Shown here: positions 1-6,319 of the stretch, one piece after another
How the letters are laid out: each line of letters opens with the position of its first letter
Numbering within the stretch: the first letter of the stretch is position 1
Assembly: GCA_031290005.1 (NCBI GenBank)
Contig: JAITOJ010000065.1
Coordinates: forward strand, 1 to 12,041
Reading direction: 5' to 3'
Origin: Treponema sp.
GTDB lineage: Bacteria > Spirochaetota > Spirochaetia > Treponematales > Treponemataceae
DNA length: 12,041 nucleotides
Made by a program: the position numbers and the translations under genes
Notes under the pieces: generated by a model
What the model saw: only the letters and a program-made list of their open reading frames with translations
What the model was told of the DNA's origin: nothing
Database searches by the model: none

Positions 1-161
1 AGCAGGGATTTGCAGGCAAACCAGCCGGCGGCACCGGTAAAGACCAAAGCCAGGGGGAACGCGGCAACGGCAATGTCCGCCCGGAAGACCACGGAACACA
101 GGGAAAACAGGACGGAAGAAACAATACAGGCGATAACCGACAAACGAACTTGGATAATCAT
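1..161 (-). CDS. N-terminal fragment of an integral membrane protein
   Basis: Only the first 53 codons are in the window and they run off its left edge without a stop. From an ATG at 161 the protein begins MIIQVRLSVIACIVSSV and is almost entirely hydrophobic. Two membrane segments are likely, at about residues 6-26 and 30-50, joined by a short charged turn (FRAD). A TATAAT box (169-174, minus strand) ends 7 nt before the ATG and there is no Shine-Dalgarno sequence, which fits the leaderless arrangement seen at other genes here. The gene is divergent from the thioredoxin gene at 208, with 46 bp between the two start codons. Too little is present to name a family. That it is a real gene is inferred from the hydrophobic pattern, the open frame and the promoter. 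The competing reading is an N-terminal extension of the thioredoxin frame on the opposite strand. Confidence 0.55.
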   Translation of the reverse strand, partial: MIIQVRLSVIACIVSSVLFSLCSVVFRADIAVAAFPLALVFTGAAGWFACKSL

Positions 162-168
162 GGGGGCA

Positions 169-174
169 ATTATA
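169..174 (-). promoter_or_regulatory. -10 box for the leftward membrane-protein gene
   Basis: On the minus strand this reads TATAAT, a perfect -10 hexamer, with 7 nt to the ATG at 161. No convincing -35 hexamer is found at 16-18 bp upstream. If active it would start transcription at about the A of the start codon. Confidence 0.4.
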
Positions 175-195
175 GCCGTTTTTTCCTTTTTTTGC

Positions 196-201
196 TATAC
201 T
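196..201 (+). promoter_or_regulatory. -10 box for thioredoxin
   Basis: TATACT lies 6 nt before the ATG at 208, after a T-rich tract (179-193). There is no good -35 hexamer and no Shine-Dalgarno sequence. The position predicts transcription starting at or within a base of the start codon. It lies 21 bp from the opposing -10 box at 169-174, so the two divergent promoters would overlap. Confidence 0.45.
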
Positions 202-207
202 TGGTGT

Positions 208-513
208 ATGGAATATACAATAACACATGCAAATTTTGACGCCGAAGTTTTATACAGCGATAAACCCGTGCTGGTTGATTTCTGGGCTTCCTGGTGCGGC
301 CCGTGCCGGATGCTTGCTCCGGTAATCGCGGAAATTGCCGATGAGAACCCTGGCATAAAAGTAGGCAAGGTCAACGTGGACGAAGAAGAAGCGCTCGCAA
401 GCCGCTTCGGTATTCTCAGTATCCCCACCCTCATTCTATTCAGGAACGGTGCGGAGGCAAAACGCGTTACGGGGGCTCTGCCGAAAGAAGAATTGCTGAA
501 GCAGATTTTATAG
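208..513 (+). CDS. trxA: Thioredoxin
   Basis: This is a 101-residue single-domain thioredoxin, close to the usual length of about 105. It is a cytoplasmic dithiol-disulfide carrier that, with thioredoxin reductase, reduces ribonucleotide reductase, peroxiredoxins and other proteins. The active site WCGPC (C30 and C33) follows VLVDFWAS, which carries the buried D24 and W26. The cis-proline motif SIPT (P73) and the G-rich C-terminal strand (TGA) are in their usual places. The frame stays open upstream to the window edge, but I start at ATG 208. This gives a normal thioredoxin length, a TATACT box ends 6 nt before it, and the upstream frame is antisense to a likely membrane-protein gene. The stop codon overlaps the pyrC stop tail to tail (508-513). 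The family call is firm; the gene symbol is by family only. Confidence 0.93.
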   Translation: MEYTITHANFDAEVLYSDKPVLVDFWASWCGPCRMLAPVIAEIADENPGIKVGKVNVDEEEALASRFGILSIPTLILFRNGAEAKRVTGALPKEELLKQIL

Positions 514-1674
514 CTTCTCAATTATTTTGTACGTTTTCCCGTACAGCCTTTGCCCCGCAAAGGGCGAGTTTTTCCCTTTTGACGCAAACTGTTCCGGATC
601 CACTGTCCACGCTGCTCCGGTATCAACCAGGACAAGGTCAGCCCGGAGGCCTGGCGCAATCAGGGCGCGGTCCGCAAGTCCCAAAATGCGAGCCGGCGCG
701 GCGCTCATGAGCGCTGAAAGCCGTCTGAGGTCAAGCAGACCGCTCAGGACAAGCGCGGTGTGGCAGACCGCAAAGGCGGTTTCCAGGCCCGTAAAACCCG
801 GCGCGCCCCCGGCTTTGTCTTTCGCAGTGTGGGGCGCGTGGTCGGTGGCTATGGCGTCGATGGTTCCGTCCCGCAACCCCGCGATGACTGCCTGCCGGTC
901 TTCCTCTGTTCTGAGGGGCGGGGCCGCCTTGCCGAATGTGGTCTCCCCCAGGCGTTTGGCGTCCTCTTCGGTCAAAGCCAGATGGTGGGGCGTCGCTTCA
1001 CAGGTCACCGGGAATAGCGATTTTGCGTCCCGAATCAGGCGGACTGTGTCTTTGGTGGATACGTGGGCAATGTGAACATGGCAACCCGCTTGTCTGCCCA
1101 GGGACAGAGCCCGCGCAACCGCAGAGGCTTCGCCCCCGGCATCGCAGTGCAGGGAGGCCGGAAGTCCCAGGCGGGCGGCTTCTTTCAGGGCGGACAGGAA
1201 CAGGGCGTCGTTATGGACGTCCCTGCCATCCTCGGAGAGCAATCGCACCGCGCCGTTATTTGACGACAGGCGCGTGAAATCTGAAAGCTCTGTCCCGGCC
1301 ATGCCTTTGGTGAGGGACAGCACGGGGTACAGGTCAATCAAACCCAGAGCATCGGAGCGGCGTTTAAGTGACCGGACTTGTTCAAGGGTGTCAATCACGG
1401 GGTCGGTATTGGCCATGCAGACCACGGTTCCGTAGCCCCCCGCCGCCGCCGCCCGGCAGCCGGTTTCCAGGGTTTCCTTTGCGGGAAAGCCGGGGTCACG
1501 AAAATGGGCGTGCAAATCGATAAAGGCGGGCATGAGAACCAGGCCGGCCCCGGCAGGCTCTGTCCCTGCCGACGCGGGGTGCACTTCACGGATAACACCG
1601 CCCTCAATGACCACCGAGGCGGTCAGGTCGGTATTGGCGTCAACAATGCGGCAGGGGCCCAGGGTGGAGTACAT
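508..1674 (-). CDS. pyrC: Dihydroorotase, class I
   Basis: This 388-residue protein should catalyse reversible cyclisation of N-carbamoyl-L-aspartate to dihydroorotate, the third step of de novo pyrimidine synthesis, in the cytoplasm. The amidohydrolase fold shows clear dihydroorotase motifs: DLHAHFRDPG (metal ligands H55 and H57, substrate R59), MANTDP (N90), SEDG (D149), SLHCD (H176), HIAHVST (H205), CEATPHH (H230 and H231) and the catalytic IATDHAPH (D278). The gap between SEDG and the C-terminal PGLRADLVLVD is that of class I enzymes, which resemble the dihydroorotase of multifunctional complexes. I use ATG 1674: it follows the peptidase stop (1683-1685) by 8 nt and has AAGGG five bases upstream. 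An earlier in-frame TTG at 1698 lies inside the upstream gene. It is the second gene of a two-gene operon with the M23 peptidase, a pairing with no obvious metabolic link. It ends overlapping the thioredoxin stop by 6 bp. Confidence 0.94.
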   Translation of the reverse strand: MYSTLGPCRIVDANTDLTASVVIEGGVIREVHPASAGTEPAGAGLVLMPAFIDLHAHFRDPGFPAKETLETGCRAAAAGGYGTVVCMANTDPVIDTLEQVRSLKRRSDALGLIDLYPVLSLTKGMAGTELSDFTRLSSNNGAVRLLSEDGRDVHNDALFLSALKEAARLGLPASLHCDAGGEASAVARALSLGRQAGCHVHIAHVSTKDTVRLIRDAKSLFPVTCEATPHHLALTEEDAKRLGETTFGKAAPPLRTEEDRQAVIAGLRDGTIDAIATDHAPHTAKDKAGGAPGFTGLETAFAVCHTALVLSGLLDLRRLSALMSAAPARILGLADRALIAPGLRADLVLVDTGAAWTVDPEQFASKGKNSPFAGQRLYGKTYKIIEKL

Positions 1675-1682
1675 GGACGCCC

Positions 1683-2675
1683 TTAAGGATTCCCGCAAAA
1701 CGCGAAATCTTTGGTAAAAAAATCTGGGTTCACTGCCACCGCGTTAAGCCGCATTTCCCAGTGAAGGTGCGGTCCGGTGGCAAAACCCGTAGATCCGGAA
1801 GCGCCGATTTTGTCCCCTTGTTTTACCCTGCCCCCTTCTTTGACCGTTATGGAATCCATGTGGTAGTACAGCGAATAGAGACCGGGCAGGTGCTCAATTA
1901 TCACCGACCAGCCGGTCAGGACTCGCAGTTCCGCCAGCACGACCTTTCCGTCCGCGCAAGCGCCGACTCTGGTTCCGGTGGGTACGCCGAAGTCGTTGCC
2001 ATAGTGCTCGCTGGCGGAACTTTTGCCGTTGGTATACACATATACCCGGCGGTCGCCAAAAAGCGAAGTCATCCGGGCGGACGCCACAGGCTTGCCAAAA
2101 GGCGTTTGCTGATATACCCCGGCTTTGTTCCAGGTGAGCACGATTTTGTTGAGCTTGTCGCTCTGGGCTTTTCGTTCCGGGCTTTCATCGTGCATAATCG
2201 CGGTGTTGCTCTCCCCCATTTTGAGGGTCTCGCTGTCAAACTCTTTCGCCTCCACTGTCAAAGGCAGCGTGAATTGCATATCCCCGCTTCCAAAGGGCGC
2301 ATACTGTATGGCCAGGGAAAAATTGCCGGTTTTCTGCCAGGTTGAAAGAGGGATGGCCGCCAGAAATTCGGCGGTATTTGCGGAACGTGCCGGCCCTCCG
2401 TCCTGCGACGGCAGTGCGGGCACAGGATAAAAATCAGCGGCGTTATTTTCCGTAAAGACAAGCCGCGCGGTGGTGTCCCCGGCCTTTTGATTCCCCAGGC
2501 CGCCGGTTCCCGTCAGGGTCATTCGGACAAACACCGGGTCTCCCGGGACTGCCGGATCAGTGTAGGCAAACCTGAGGGTATAGTCCTTGCCGTCGCAGGC
2601 GGCGTCCTTCGCGCCTGCCGCGCCGATTGCCCCCAGCAGGAGCAGAGCCGCAATTACGGTAAATTTGTTACGCAT
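1683..2675 (-). CDS. Exported M23 (LytM-type) zinc metallopeptidase
   Basis: This 330-residue secreted protein probably cleaves peptidoglycan cross-bridges, or is a degenerate activator of such enzymes, in the periplasm. An N-terminal signal peptide (residues 1-22: charged MRNK, a Leu/Ala core, AGA before the likely cut) has no lipobox. Residues 25-145 look like a beta-rich domain of unknown identity. The C-terminal M23 domain (about 200-320) has the zinc-binding set: H224 and D228 in HYGNDFG, H272 in YYHMD, and H304 and H306 in GPHLHWEM. All the expected ligands are present, so activity is likely. The start at 2675 is fixed by the signal peptide and by a TTGAAA-18-TATACT promoter whose -10 ends 7 nt before the ATG, with no Shine-Dalgarno sequence. 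pyrC follows in the same transcript. The exact bond cleaved cannot be told from sequence. Confidence 0.9.
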   Translation of the reverse strand: MRNKFTVIAALLLLGAIGAAGAKDAACDGKDYTLRFAYTDPAVPGDPVFVRMTLTGTGGLGNQKAGDTTARLVFTENNAADFYPVPALPSQDGGPARSANTAEFLAAIPLSTWQKTGNFSLAIQYAPFGSGDMQFTLPLTVEAKEFDSETLKMGESNTAIMHDESPERKAQSDKLNKIVLTWNKAGVYQQTPFGKPVASARMTSLFGDRRVYVYTNGKSSASEHYGNDFGVPTGTRVGACADGKVVLAELRVLTGWSVIIEHLPGLYSLYYHMDSITVKEGGRVKQGDKIGASGSTGFATGPHLHWEMRLNAVAVNPDFFTKDFAFCGNP

Positions 2676-2682
2676 GGTTTGG

Positions 2683-2712
2683 AGTATACCAGTGAAAGCC
2701 GGTTTATTTCAA
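2683..2712 (-). promoter_or_regulatory. Promoter of the M23 peptidase-pyrC operon
   Basis: On the minus strand, TTGAAA (2707-2712) and TATACT (2683-2688) are separated by 18 bp. The -10 ends 7 nt before the ATG at 2675, which predicts a leaderless transcript. The -35 is only 5 bp from the -35 of the rightward promoter at 2718. Confidence 0.7.
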
Positions 2713-2717
2713 CCACA

Positions 2718-2746
2718 CTGACAAACCCTCAGATATTCGGTATACT
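2718..2746 (+). promoter_or_regulatory. Promoter of the small membrane protein gene
   Basis: CTGACA (2718-2723), a 17-bp spacer and TATACT (2741-2746) form a near-consensus promoter. Transcription should start near 2753, giving a leader of about 20 nt that contains GCGAGG five bases before the ATG at 2774. Confidence 0.7.
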
Positions 2747-2773
2747 TATGGAAAGTTTGCAAGCGAGGTTTTA

Positions 2774-3058
2774 ATGAACAAAAAAACAAATACTGTCCTG
2801 TTTATGCTTGGAGCAACGGTATTCAATATCCTACTTACCATCGGATGTTTTGTAGGCATTATCGCACTCTATGCCCAGCTCCTGTCGCCGCATTTGAGCG
2901 AATCCGCCCAGGGCTGGGGATTGATGGCTGTGTTCATCGGCGCAATCGCCCTGGCGTTTTTTCTGTACCGCGCCATAATCAAACAGCTTTCCAAACGCAT
3001 CGATTTTGAAAAATATTTTGACCCGATTTTCGGCGGGCGCAGGAACCGGCGGCGCTGA
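2774..3058 (+). CDS. Small two-helix membrane protein of unknown function
   Basis: This 94-residue protein has two hydrophobic segments, about 8-34 and 49-70. The short loop between them contains SPHLSESAQGWG. The C-terminal tail is conserved-looking and basic, with FEKYFDPIFGG followed by an arginine cluster. The N-terminal Lys pair and the Arg-rich tail suggest both ends face the cytoplasm (positive-inside rule). It has its own near-consensus promoter and a GAGG ribosome-binding site five bases before the ATG. It is divergent from the M23 peptidase-pyrC operon and convergent with pth, so it forms a single-gene transcript. I have the impression that similar short proteins occur in other treponemes, but I cannot name a function from the sequence. 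That it is a real gene is well supported by the promoter, ribosome-binding site and helix pattern. Confidence 0.8.
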   Translation: MNKKTNTVLFMLGATVFNILLTIGCFVGIIALYAQLLSPHLSESAQGWGLMAVFIGAIALAFFLYRAIIKQLSKRIDFEKYFDPIFGGRRNRRR

Positions 3059-3119
3059 TTAGCTTGCCCGCCTTCATAAAGAAATAGACGCGGCACTTCG
3101 CGGCAGATTTTATTTTGAG

Positions 3120-3692
3120 CTAACTGGGCGTGGTAATCTTTTTCTTGCCCCATTCGGCAAGAAAAAGCTCCGGTTCCTGGGTCAGAAGAGCTGTAAACAG
3201 CGCGGCGGTTTGCTGAAACACAAAACGCAGCCGCTCTTGTTCGGCAGCGGGAAAATCAGAAAGCACATAGCCGTAAATATCGGGATGCTCCGGGCGTCCA
3301 ATCCCGAAACGGAGCCGCCAAAAATCCCTGACGCCGAACACGGCTTCCATGCTTCGTAAGCCGTTATGCCCTCCCAGCCCCCCGGACCACTTGAGGCTGA
3401 CTGTGCCCAGAGGCAGTTCCAGTTCATCCTGCACCACCAGTATTTCTGCGGGTGTGATTTTGTAAAACCGCGCTAACTCTCCCGCGCTTTCACCGGAGAG
3501 ATTCATAAAGGTGCCAGGTTTGAGAAACCACAGGTTCCGCCCTCCGTAAGATGCGAAATGACCCCGGAATTTCTCCCGCCACATAAGAGATTTCGTCAAA
3601 TCAAGAGAGTCGGCGAACTGCCAGGCAACGTTATGCCGGTTGCCGCTGTATTGCGGTCCGGGATTGCCTAAAAAAACCATCAGTGAAATCAT
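3120..3692 (-). CDS. pth: Peptidyl-tRNA hydrolase
   Basis: This 190-residue bacterial-type Pth matches the usual length of about 190. It releases tRNA from peptidyl-tRNA that has dropped off the ribosome, an essential recycling step in the cytoplasm. All expected residues are visible: FLGNPG with N10, NRHNVAW with the catalytic H20, KPGTFMNLSG with N64, VVQDELELPLG with D89, GGLGGHNGLRS with N110, and RFGIGRP. ATG 3692 gives the standard N-terminus a few residues before LGNPG. A perfect-spacing promoter (TTGACA-17-TACTAT) ends 8 nt before it. GGGAG lies just before the ATG but would be at or upstream of the predicted transcript start, so it may not act as a ribosome-binding site. The last codons encode FLAEWGKKKI over a perfect 12-bp inverted repeat. 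The gene is divergent from the HAD gene at 3797. Confidence 0.95.
   Translation of the reverse strand: MISLMVFLGNPGPQYSGNRHNVAWQFADSLDLTKSLMWREKFRGHFASYGGRNLWFLKPGTFMNLSGESAGELARFYKITPAEILVVQDELELPLGTVSLKWSGGLGGHNGLRSMEAVFGVRDFWRLRFGIGRPEHPDIYGYVLSDFPAAEQERLRFVFQQTAALFTALLTQEPELFLAEWGKKKITTPS
3138..3167. repeat. Perfect 12-bp inverted repeat inside the 3' end of pth
   Basis: The arms CTTTTTCTTGCC (3138-3149) and GGCAAGAAAAAG (3156-3167) are exact reverse complements around a 6-nt loop. The repeat lies within the last 20 codons of pth and 80 bp beyond the stop of the convergent membrane-protein gene. Neither strand has a U-tract after the stem, so it is not a textbook intrinsic terminator. 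It could be an RNA 3'-end stabiliser or a weak block between the convergent transcripts. Confidence 0.6.
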
Positions 3693-3700
3693 CGTCTCCC

Positions 3701-3729
3701 ATAGTACCCGGATAAAAATCAGGTGTCAA
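3701..3729 (-). promoter_or_regulatory. Promoter of pth
   Basis: On the minus strand, TTGACA (3724-3729), a 17-bp spacer and TACTAT (3701-3706) form a promoter with a perfect -35. The -10 ends 8 nt before the ATG at 3692, so the message should have no leader or only 1-2 nt. Confidence 0.7.
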
Positions 3730-3742
3730 CGTATTTTTTGAC

Positions 3743-3758
3743 GCATACTTGCGTATGC
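3743..3758. promoter_or_regulatory. Palindrome between the divergent pth and HAD promoters
   Basis: GCATAC and GTATGC flank TTGC as an exact inverted repeat. It sits 13 bp from the pth -35 and 2 bp from the HAD -35 (3761). Its position suggests a protein-binding site acting on one or both promoters, but only one copy is seen and no regulator gene is adjacent. Confidence 0.3.
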
Positions 3759-3760
3759 CA

Positions 3761-3789
3761 TTGCCGAATAGTGTTCTTTTTAGTATAAT
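3761..3789 (+). promoter_or_regulatory. Promoter of the HAD hydrolase gene
   Basis: TTGCCG (3761-3766), a 17-bp spacer and a perfect TATAAT (3784-3789) end 7 nt before the ATG at 3797. The region before the ATG (TATTAGA) holds no Shine-Dalgarno sequence, so a leaderless transcript is predicted. Confidence 0.7.
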
Positions 3790-3796
3790 TATTAGA

Positions 3797-4459
3797 ATGA
3801 ATGGAATTATTTTTGACATGGATGGTGTTCTTATCGACAGCCTGCCCCTGCATACCGAAGCGGACACTCAACTTTTTAACTGGCTCAATATCGATATTAC
3901 CGGGGTTGATTTTTCGCCTTATTATGGAATGTCAAATCCTGAAATCTGGGCACTCGTCATCAAAAATTACGGAATCACAATGCCGCTTGCGGAAATACTC
4001 AAACGGAGCCTGGCGTTAAAACTCAAGCTGCTGAATGCAAGAGAATTTACTTCAATTAAAGGAATTCCCGAATTGCTTGCGGCACTGAACAATGCGGGCA
4101 TTCCCTGTGCGGTGGCGTCATCTTCGTCTCCGTATTTCATTGATGCGGTGCTGAAAAAACTTGCCATCGGGTCTTTTTTCAGTGCCGTGGTCAGCGGCGA
4201 ATCGGTGGCGAAAAGCAAACCTGATCCGGATATTTTTTTGAAGGCAGCGGAACTTTTAGACGTGGTGCCAGAAAATTGCGTGGTAATTGAGGACTCTGGA
4301 AATGGGGTCGTGGCGGCAAAGCGGGCGGGAATGAAATGTGTGGCTTTCAAAAATCCCACATCGGGCAATCAGGATATTTCTCAGGCAGACCTGAGTACAG
4401 ACCAGTTTTCAGAACTGCCGGTAAAGCGTATCTTGTCGCTTTTTAAGCAAGCCGCCTGA
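3797..4459 (+). CDS. HAD-superfamily hydrolase, beta-phosphoglucomutase-like
   Basis: This 220-residue cytoplasmic phosphatase or phosphomutase belongs to the beta-PGM-like HAD group. Motif I is FDMDGVLIDS (nucleophile D7, acid/base D9), directly at the N-terminus. A helical cap domain spans about 15-85. Motif II is ASSSSP (S108), motif III is KSKPDPDIF (K141) and motif IV is IEDSGNGV (E165 and D166, Mg binding). The D-x-D-x-V start and GNGV end suit sugar-phosphate or small phosphomonoester substrates; the exact substrate cannot be read from sequence. Starting at ATG 3797 puts motif I where the family expects it. An upstream in-frame TTG at 3749 lies inside the promoter region and is not a likely start. 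The next gene begins 92 bp downstream on the same strand and could be read through, as no convincing terminator separates them. Confidence 0.88.
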   Translation: MNGIIFDMDGVLIDSLPLHTEADTQLFNWLNIDITGVDFSPYYGMSNPEIWALVIKNYGITMPLAEILKRSLALKLKLLNAREFTSIKGIPELLAALNNAGIPCAVASSSSPYFIDAVLKKLAIGSFFSAVVSGESVAKSKPDPDIFLKAAELLDVVPENCVVIEDSGNGVVAAKRAGMKCVAFKNPTSGNQDISQADLSTDQFSELPVKRILSLFKQAA

Positions 4460-4551
4460 AAAGAGCCGTTCAAGCTCTGCCTGTTTCCTGCCGATAAGAA
4501 AATACAGAGTTTTTCTAAATAACGCCTGTATCCAAGGAGAAACAGTAACAG

Positions 4552-6294
4552 ATGCCGATGAATGTGAATTCTTTTGACCGTCTGGTATCAAATATTTCTC
4601 AGAACGAACGGAAACGTATTCTTTCCCGTATTCGTACTCAGATAAATGCGGAAGCGCTTTCCCTAGAGGCCGCTATTGACCGTTCCCTGGAACCCGTGGG
4701 AGGCAGTCTGGAAGAACATTTTAATGCGGAATCACTGTTTCTTCGGGTTTGGCTCTTCCTGAAATCAATCTTTTTGAACAATGCCATTGATAATATCTAC
4801 AAAGCCTATCTTCTGAGCCGGATCGCCAGGCGGCTTGCAAAAAAATACTCCAGCCTGCTGGATTTTTCCCGCGGGGTATTTCTGCATGACATGTATAATA
4901 AGTCCCTGATGCTCAAACGGGCCGCTGATTTTTTCAGAACTACCCTGTCCATTATAGACAGTAACCCCGGTGACTTTTATGTTTTTCTGGGAACATTCTT
5001 TGTGCCTCTTATATCGGAACGTTTTAAGAGTGAGGTTGACCCCTATAATTTCCCGTTGGGCTGGGCAAATCCCGGTGAACTGCATATTACTCAAATCAGG
5101 AAGTTGGAAAAAATCATGCAAACTATTGATCCAAACCAGCGGGCACATCTTGCTTCGGCTGTGCAAAGCGCGCACTGGCTCAAACAGTTTTGCAATCTGC
5201 CTTTCCGCCGTTTTTTGACCCAGTTCTCAAACCAGGGCGCCGGGGTATGCAAGTTTTCCACAGTATCAAAAGATATCAACGAATTTGCCAAAGTGCTTTG
5301 CAACAGCAGGCCGATTCAGCGGGAACTGCTGGAAGCCCTGTATCTGTTCAACAATCAATATGTTCTGGATGAGGAAGAAGAAAATTTACCGGAACACAAT
5401 GCGGAAGCGGAAGAATTTGTGACACAGGCGGCAAGCCAGATTAAGACAATTCGCTCCTATTTGAACGATGTGCCCATACAATCCATCGGGACGCTGATGC
5501 ACCACTCAGTGGACTGGGTTCCCTCACAGCCGGATACTGCTGACGACTGGTTCTTGAAGTTTAAGGCGAACTGGCGCAGGGTTTTTGACCGAAAATGGAA
5601 TTCCTGGCTTGCGGACCAACAAATAGAAGCGGTGCACAGACAATTGGAAATACTTTTCGGTCTGGACAGCATACCTTTGTTGCCGAACCGTCCATGGAGC
5701 ACCCTCCGGAGCAACGTAGCCTTCAAATACGATTATTCACTCGGTTTTCTGGCCTATTTTTTCAAAAATGTGTTTCCCAAATACACGCAAATCCTCAAAA
5801 TTATTTTGCTGGAAGGAAAATTTTATCAATCCGATCAGCGAATAACCTTTACAGACGCCCTGGACAATCTTTTGCAGCAGGAGAAAAATCTGGATACCCT
5901 CATGAACATGCTGTCCGAACAGGGTGAATATGGCAAACATTTTGTGGAACTGGCGGACAGCGCCGCCTTTGCCCGCGCAAAAATAGACGCACTGATGGAA
6001 AAAATAGAAGAAACATCAGAAGAAATTGTACACAATTTCCTGAAAGGTACGGCATCACTTTCTACCATACTTGATGCCTATGACCCGGCCAACAAGAATA
6101 GCAATAATATATCGACCATACAAATCACCTTCCAGAATGAAAAAGCACAGGCGGCATTCATCCAGCGGCTGAAAGAAATAAAAGAAAACACGACAAAAGT
6201 TATCGGTCTGCTCAATCAAATTGGGGACTTATCAGAGCCGGCAGCAGAACCAAAACAAAAACCAAGCCCAGTCGCCGAGGCCATGTCAGCTTAG
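4552..6294 (+). CDS. Large helical protein of unknown function, possibly spirochaete-specific (DUF5312-like)
   Basis: This 580-residue protein matches no enzyme family I can recognise. It has no signal peptide and no long membrane segment. It is largely amphipathic-helical, rich in Phe, Leu, Asn and Lys. Visible landmarks are hydrophobic stretches at 62-77 and 142-154, a Trp-rich block (W322, W333, W340, W349 and W352), a very acidic stretch at about 273-289 (DEEEENLPEHNAEAEEF), a likely coiled region at 430-500, and a Pro/Ala/Lys-rich flexible tail from 562. The general look resembles spirochaete proteins grouped as DUF5312, but that is recall and not a comparison. ATG 4552 follows AAGGAG with a rather long 12-nt spacer; ATG 4558 is an alternative start. 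It lies 92 bp after the HAD gene on the same strand and ends 25 bp before the convergent PLP-enzyme gene. Its coding sequence looks A/T-richer than that of its neighbours. Confidence 0.75.
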   Translation: MPMNVNSFDRLVSNISQNERKRILSRIRTQINAEALSLEAAIDRSLEPVGGSLEEHFNAESLFLRVWLFLKSIFLNNAIDNIYKAYLLSRIARRLAKKYSSLLDFSRGVFLHDMYNKSLMLKRAADFFRTTLSIIDSNPGDFYVFLGTFFVPLISERFKSEVDPYNFPLGWANPGELHITQIRKLEKIMQTIDPNQRAHLASAVQSAHWLKQFCNLPFRRFLTQFSNQGAGVCKFSTVSKDINEFAKVLCNSRPIQRELLEALYLFNNQYVLDEEEENLPEHNAEAEEFVTQAASQIKTIRSYLNDVPIQSIGTLMHHSVDWVPSQPDTADDWFLKFKANWRRVFDRKWNSWLADQQIEAVHRQLEILFGLDSIPLLPNRPWSTLRSNVAFKYDYSLGFLAYFFKNVFPKYTQILKIILLEGKFYQSDQRITFTDALDNLLQQEKNLDTLMNMLSEQGEYGKHFVELADSAAFARAKIDALMEKIEETSEEIVHNFLKGTASLSTILDAYDPANKNSNNISTIQITFQNEKAQAAFIQRLKEIKENTTKVIGLLNQIGDLSEPAAEPKQKPSPVAEAMSA

Positions 6295-6319
6295 CCGTTT
6301 TTGAGCAAGCCTCAGGCAT

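Noticed and set aside
10..207. In-frame N-terminal extension of thioredoxin with a possible membrane helix, giving a 167-residue anchored thioredoxin
   Set aside because: The start would be a TTG with no ribosome-binding site. The extension is antisense to a likely membrane-protein gene, and ATG 208 gives a standard thioredoxin length with a -10 box 6 nt upstream. It stays possible if 5' mapping shows a start before position 10.
527..1607. Several open frames of 60-180 codons opposite or out of frame with pyrC
   Set aside because: They are shadows of a GC-rich gene. Their products are Arg/Pro/Gly-rich with no motifs, while the pyrC frame has every dihydroorotase motif.
1675..1698. TTG at 1698 as the pyrC start
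   Set aside because: It lies inside the end of the M23 gene and lacks a ribosome-binding site. ATG 1674 has AAGGG and gives the expected N-terminus.
4463..4479. AGAGC-N7-GCTCT hairpin after the HAD gene as a terminator
   Set aside because: The five-pair stem has a 7-nt loop and no following run of T, so it is too weak to call.
6295..6319. TGAG-N5-CTCA repeat between the large protein and the PLP-enzyme gene as a bidirectional terminator
   Set aside because: A four-pair stem is too short, and the T-run on one side precedes the stem in the plus direction.
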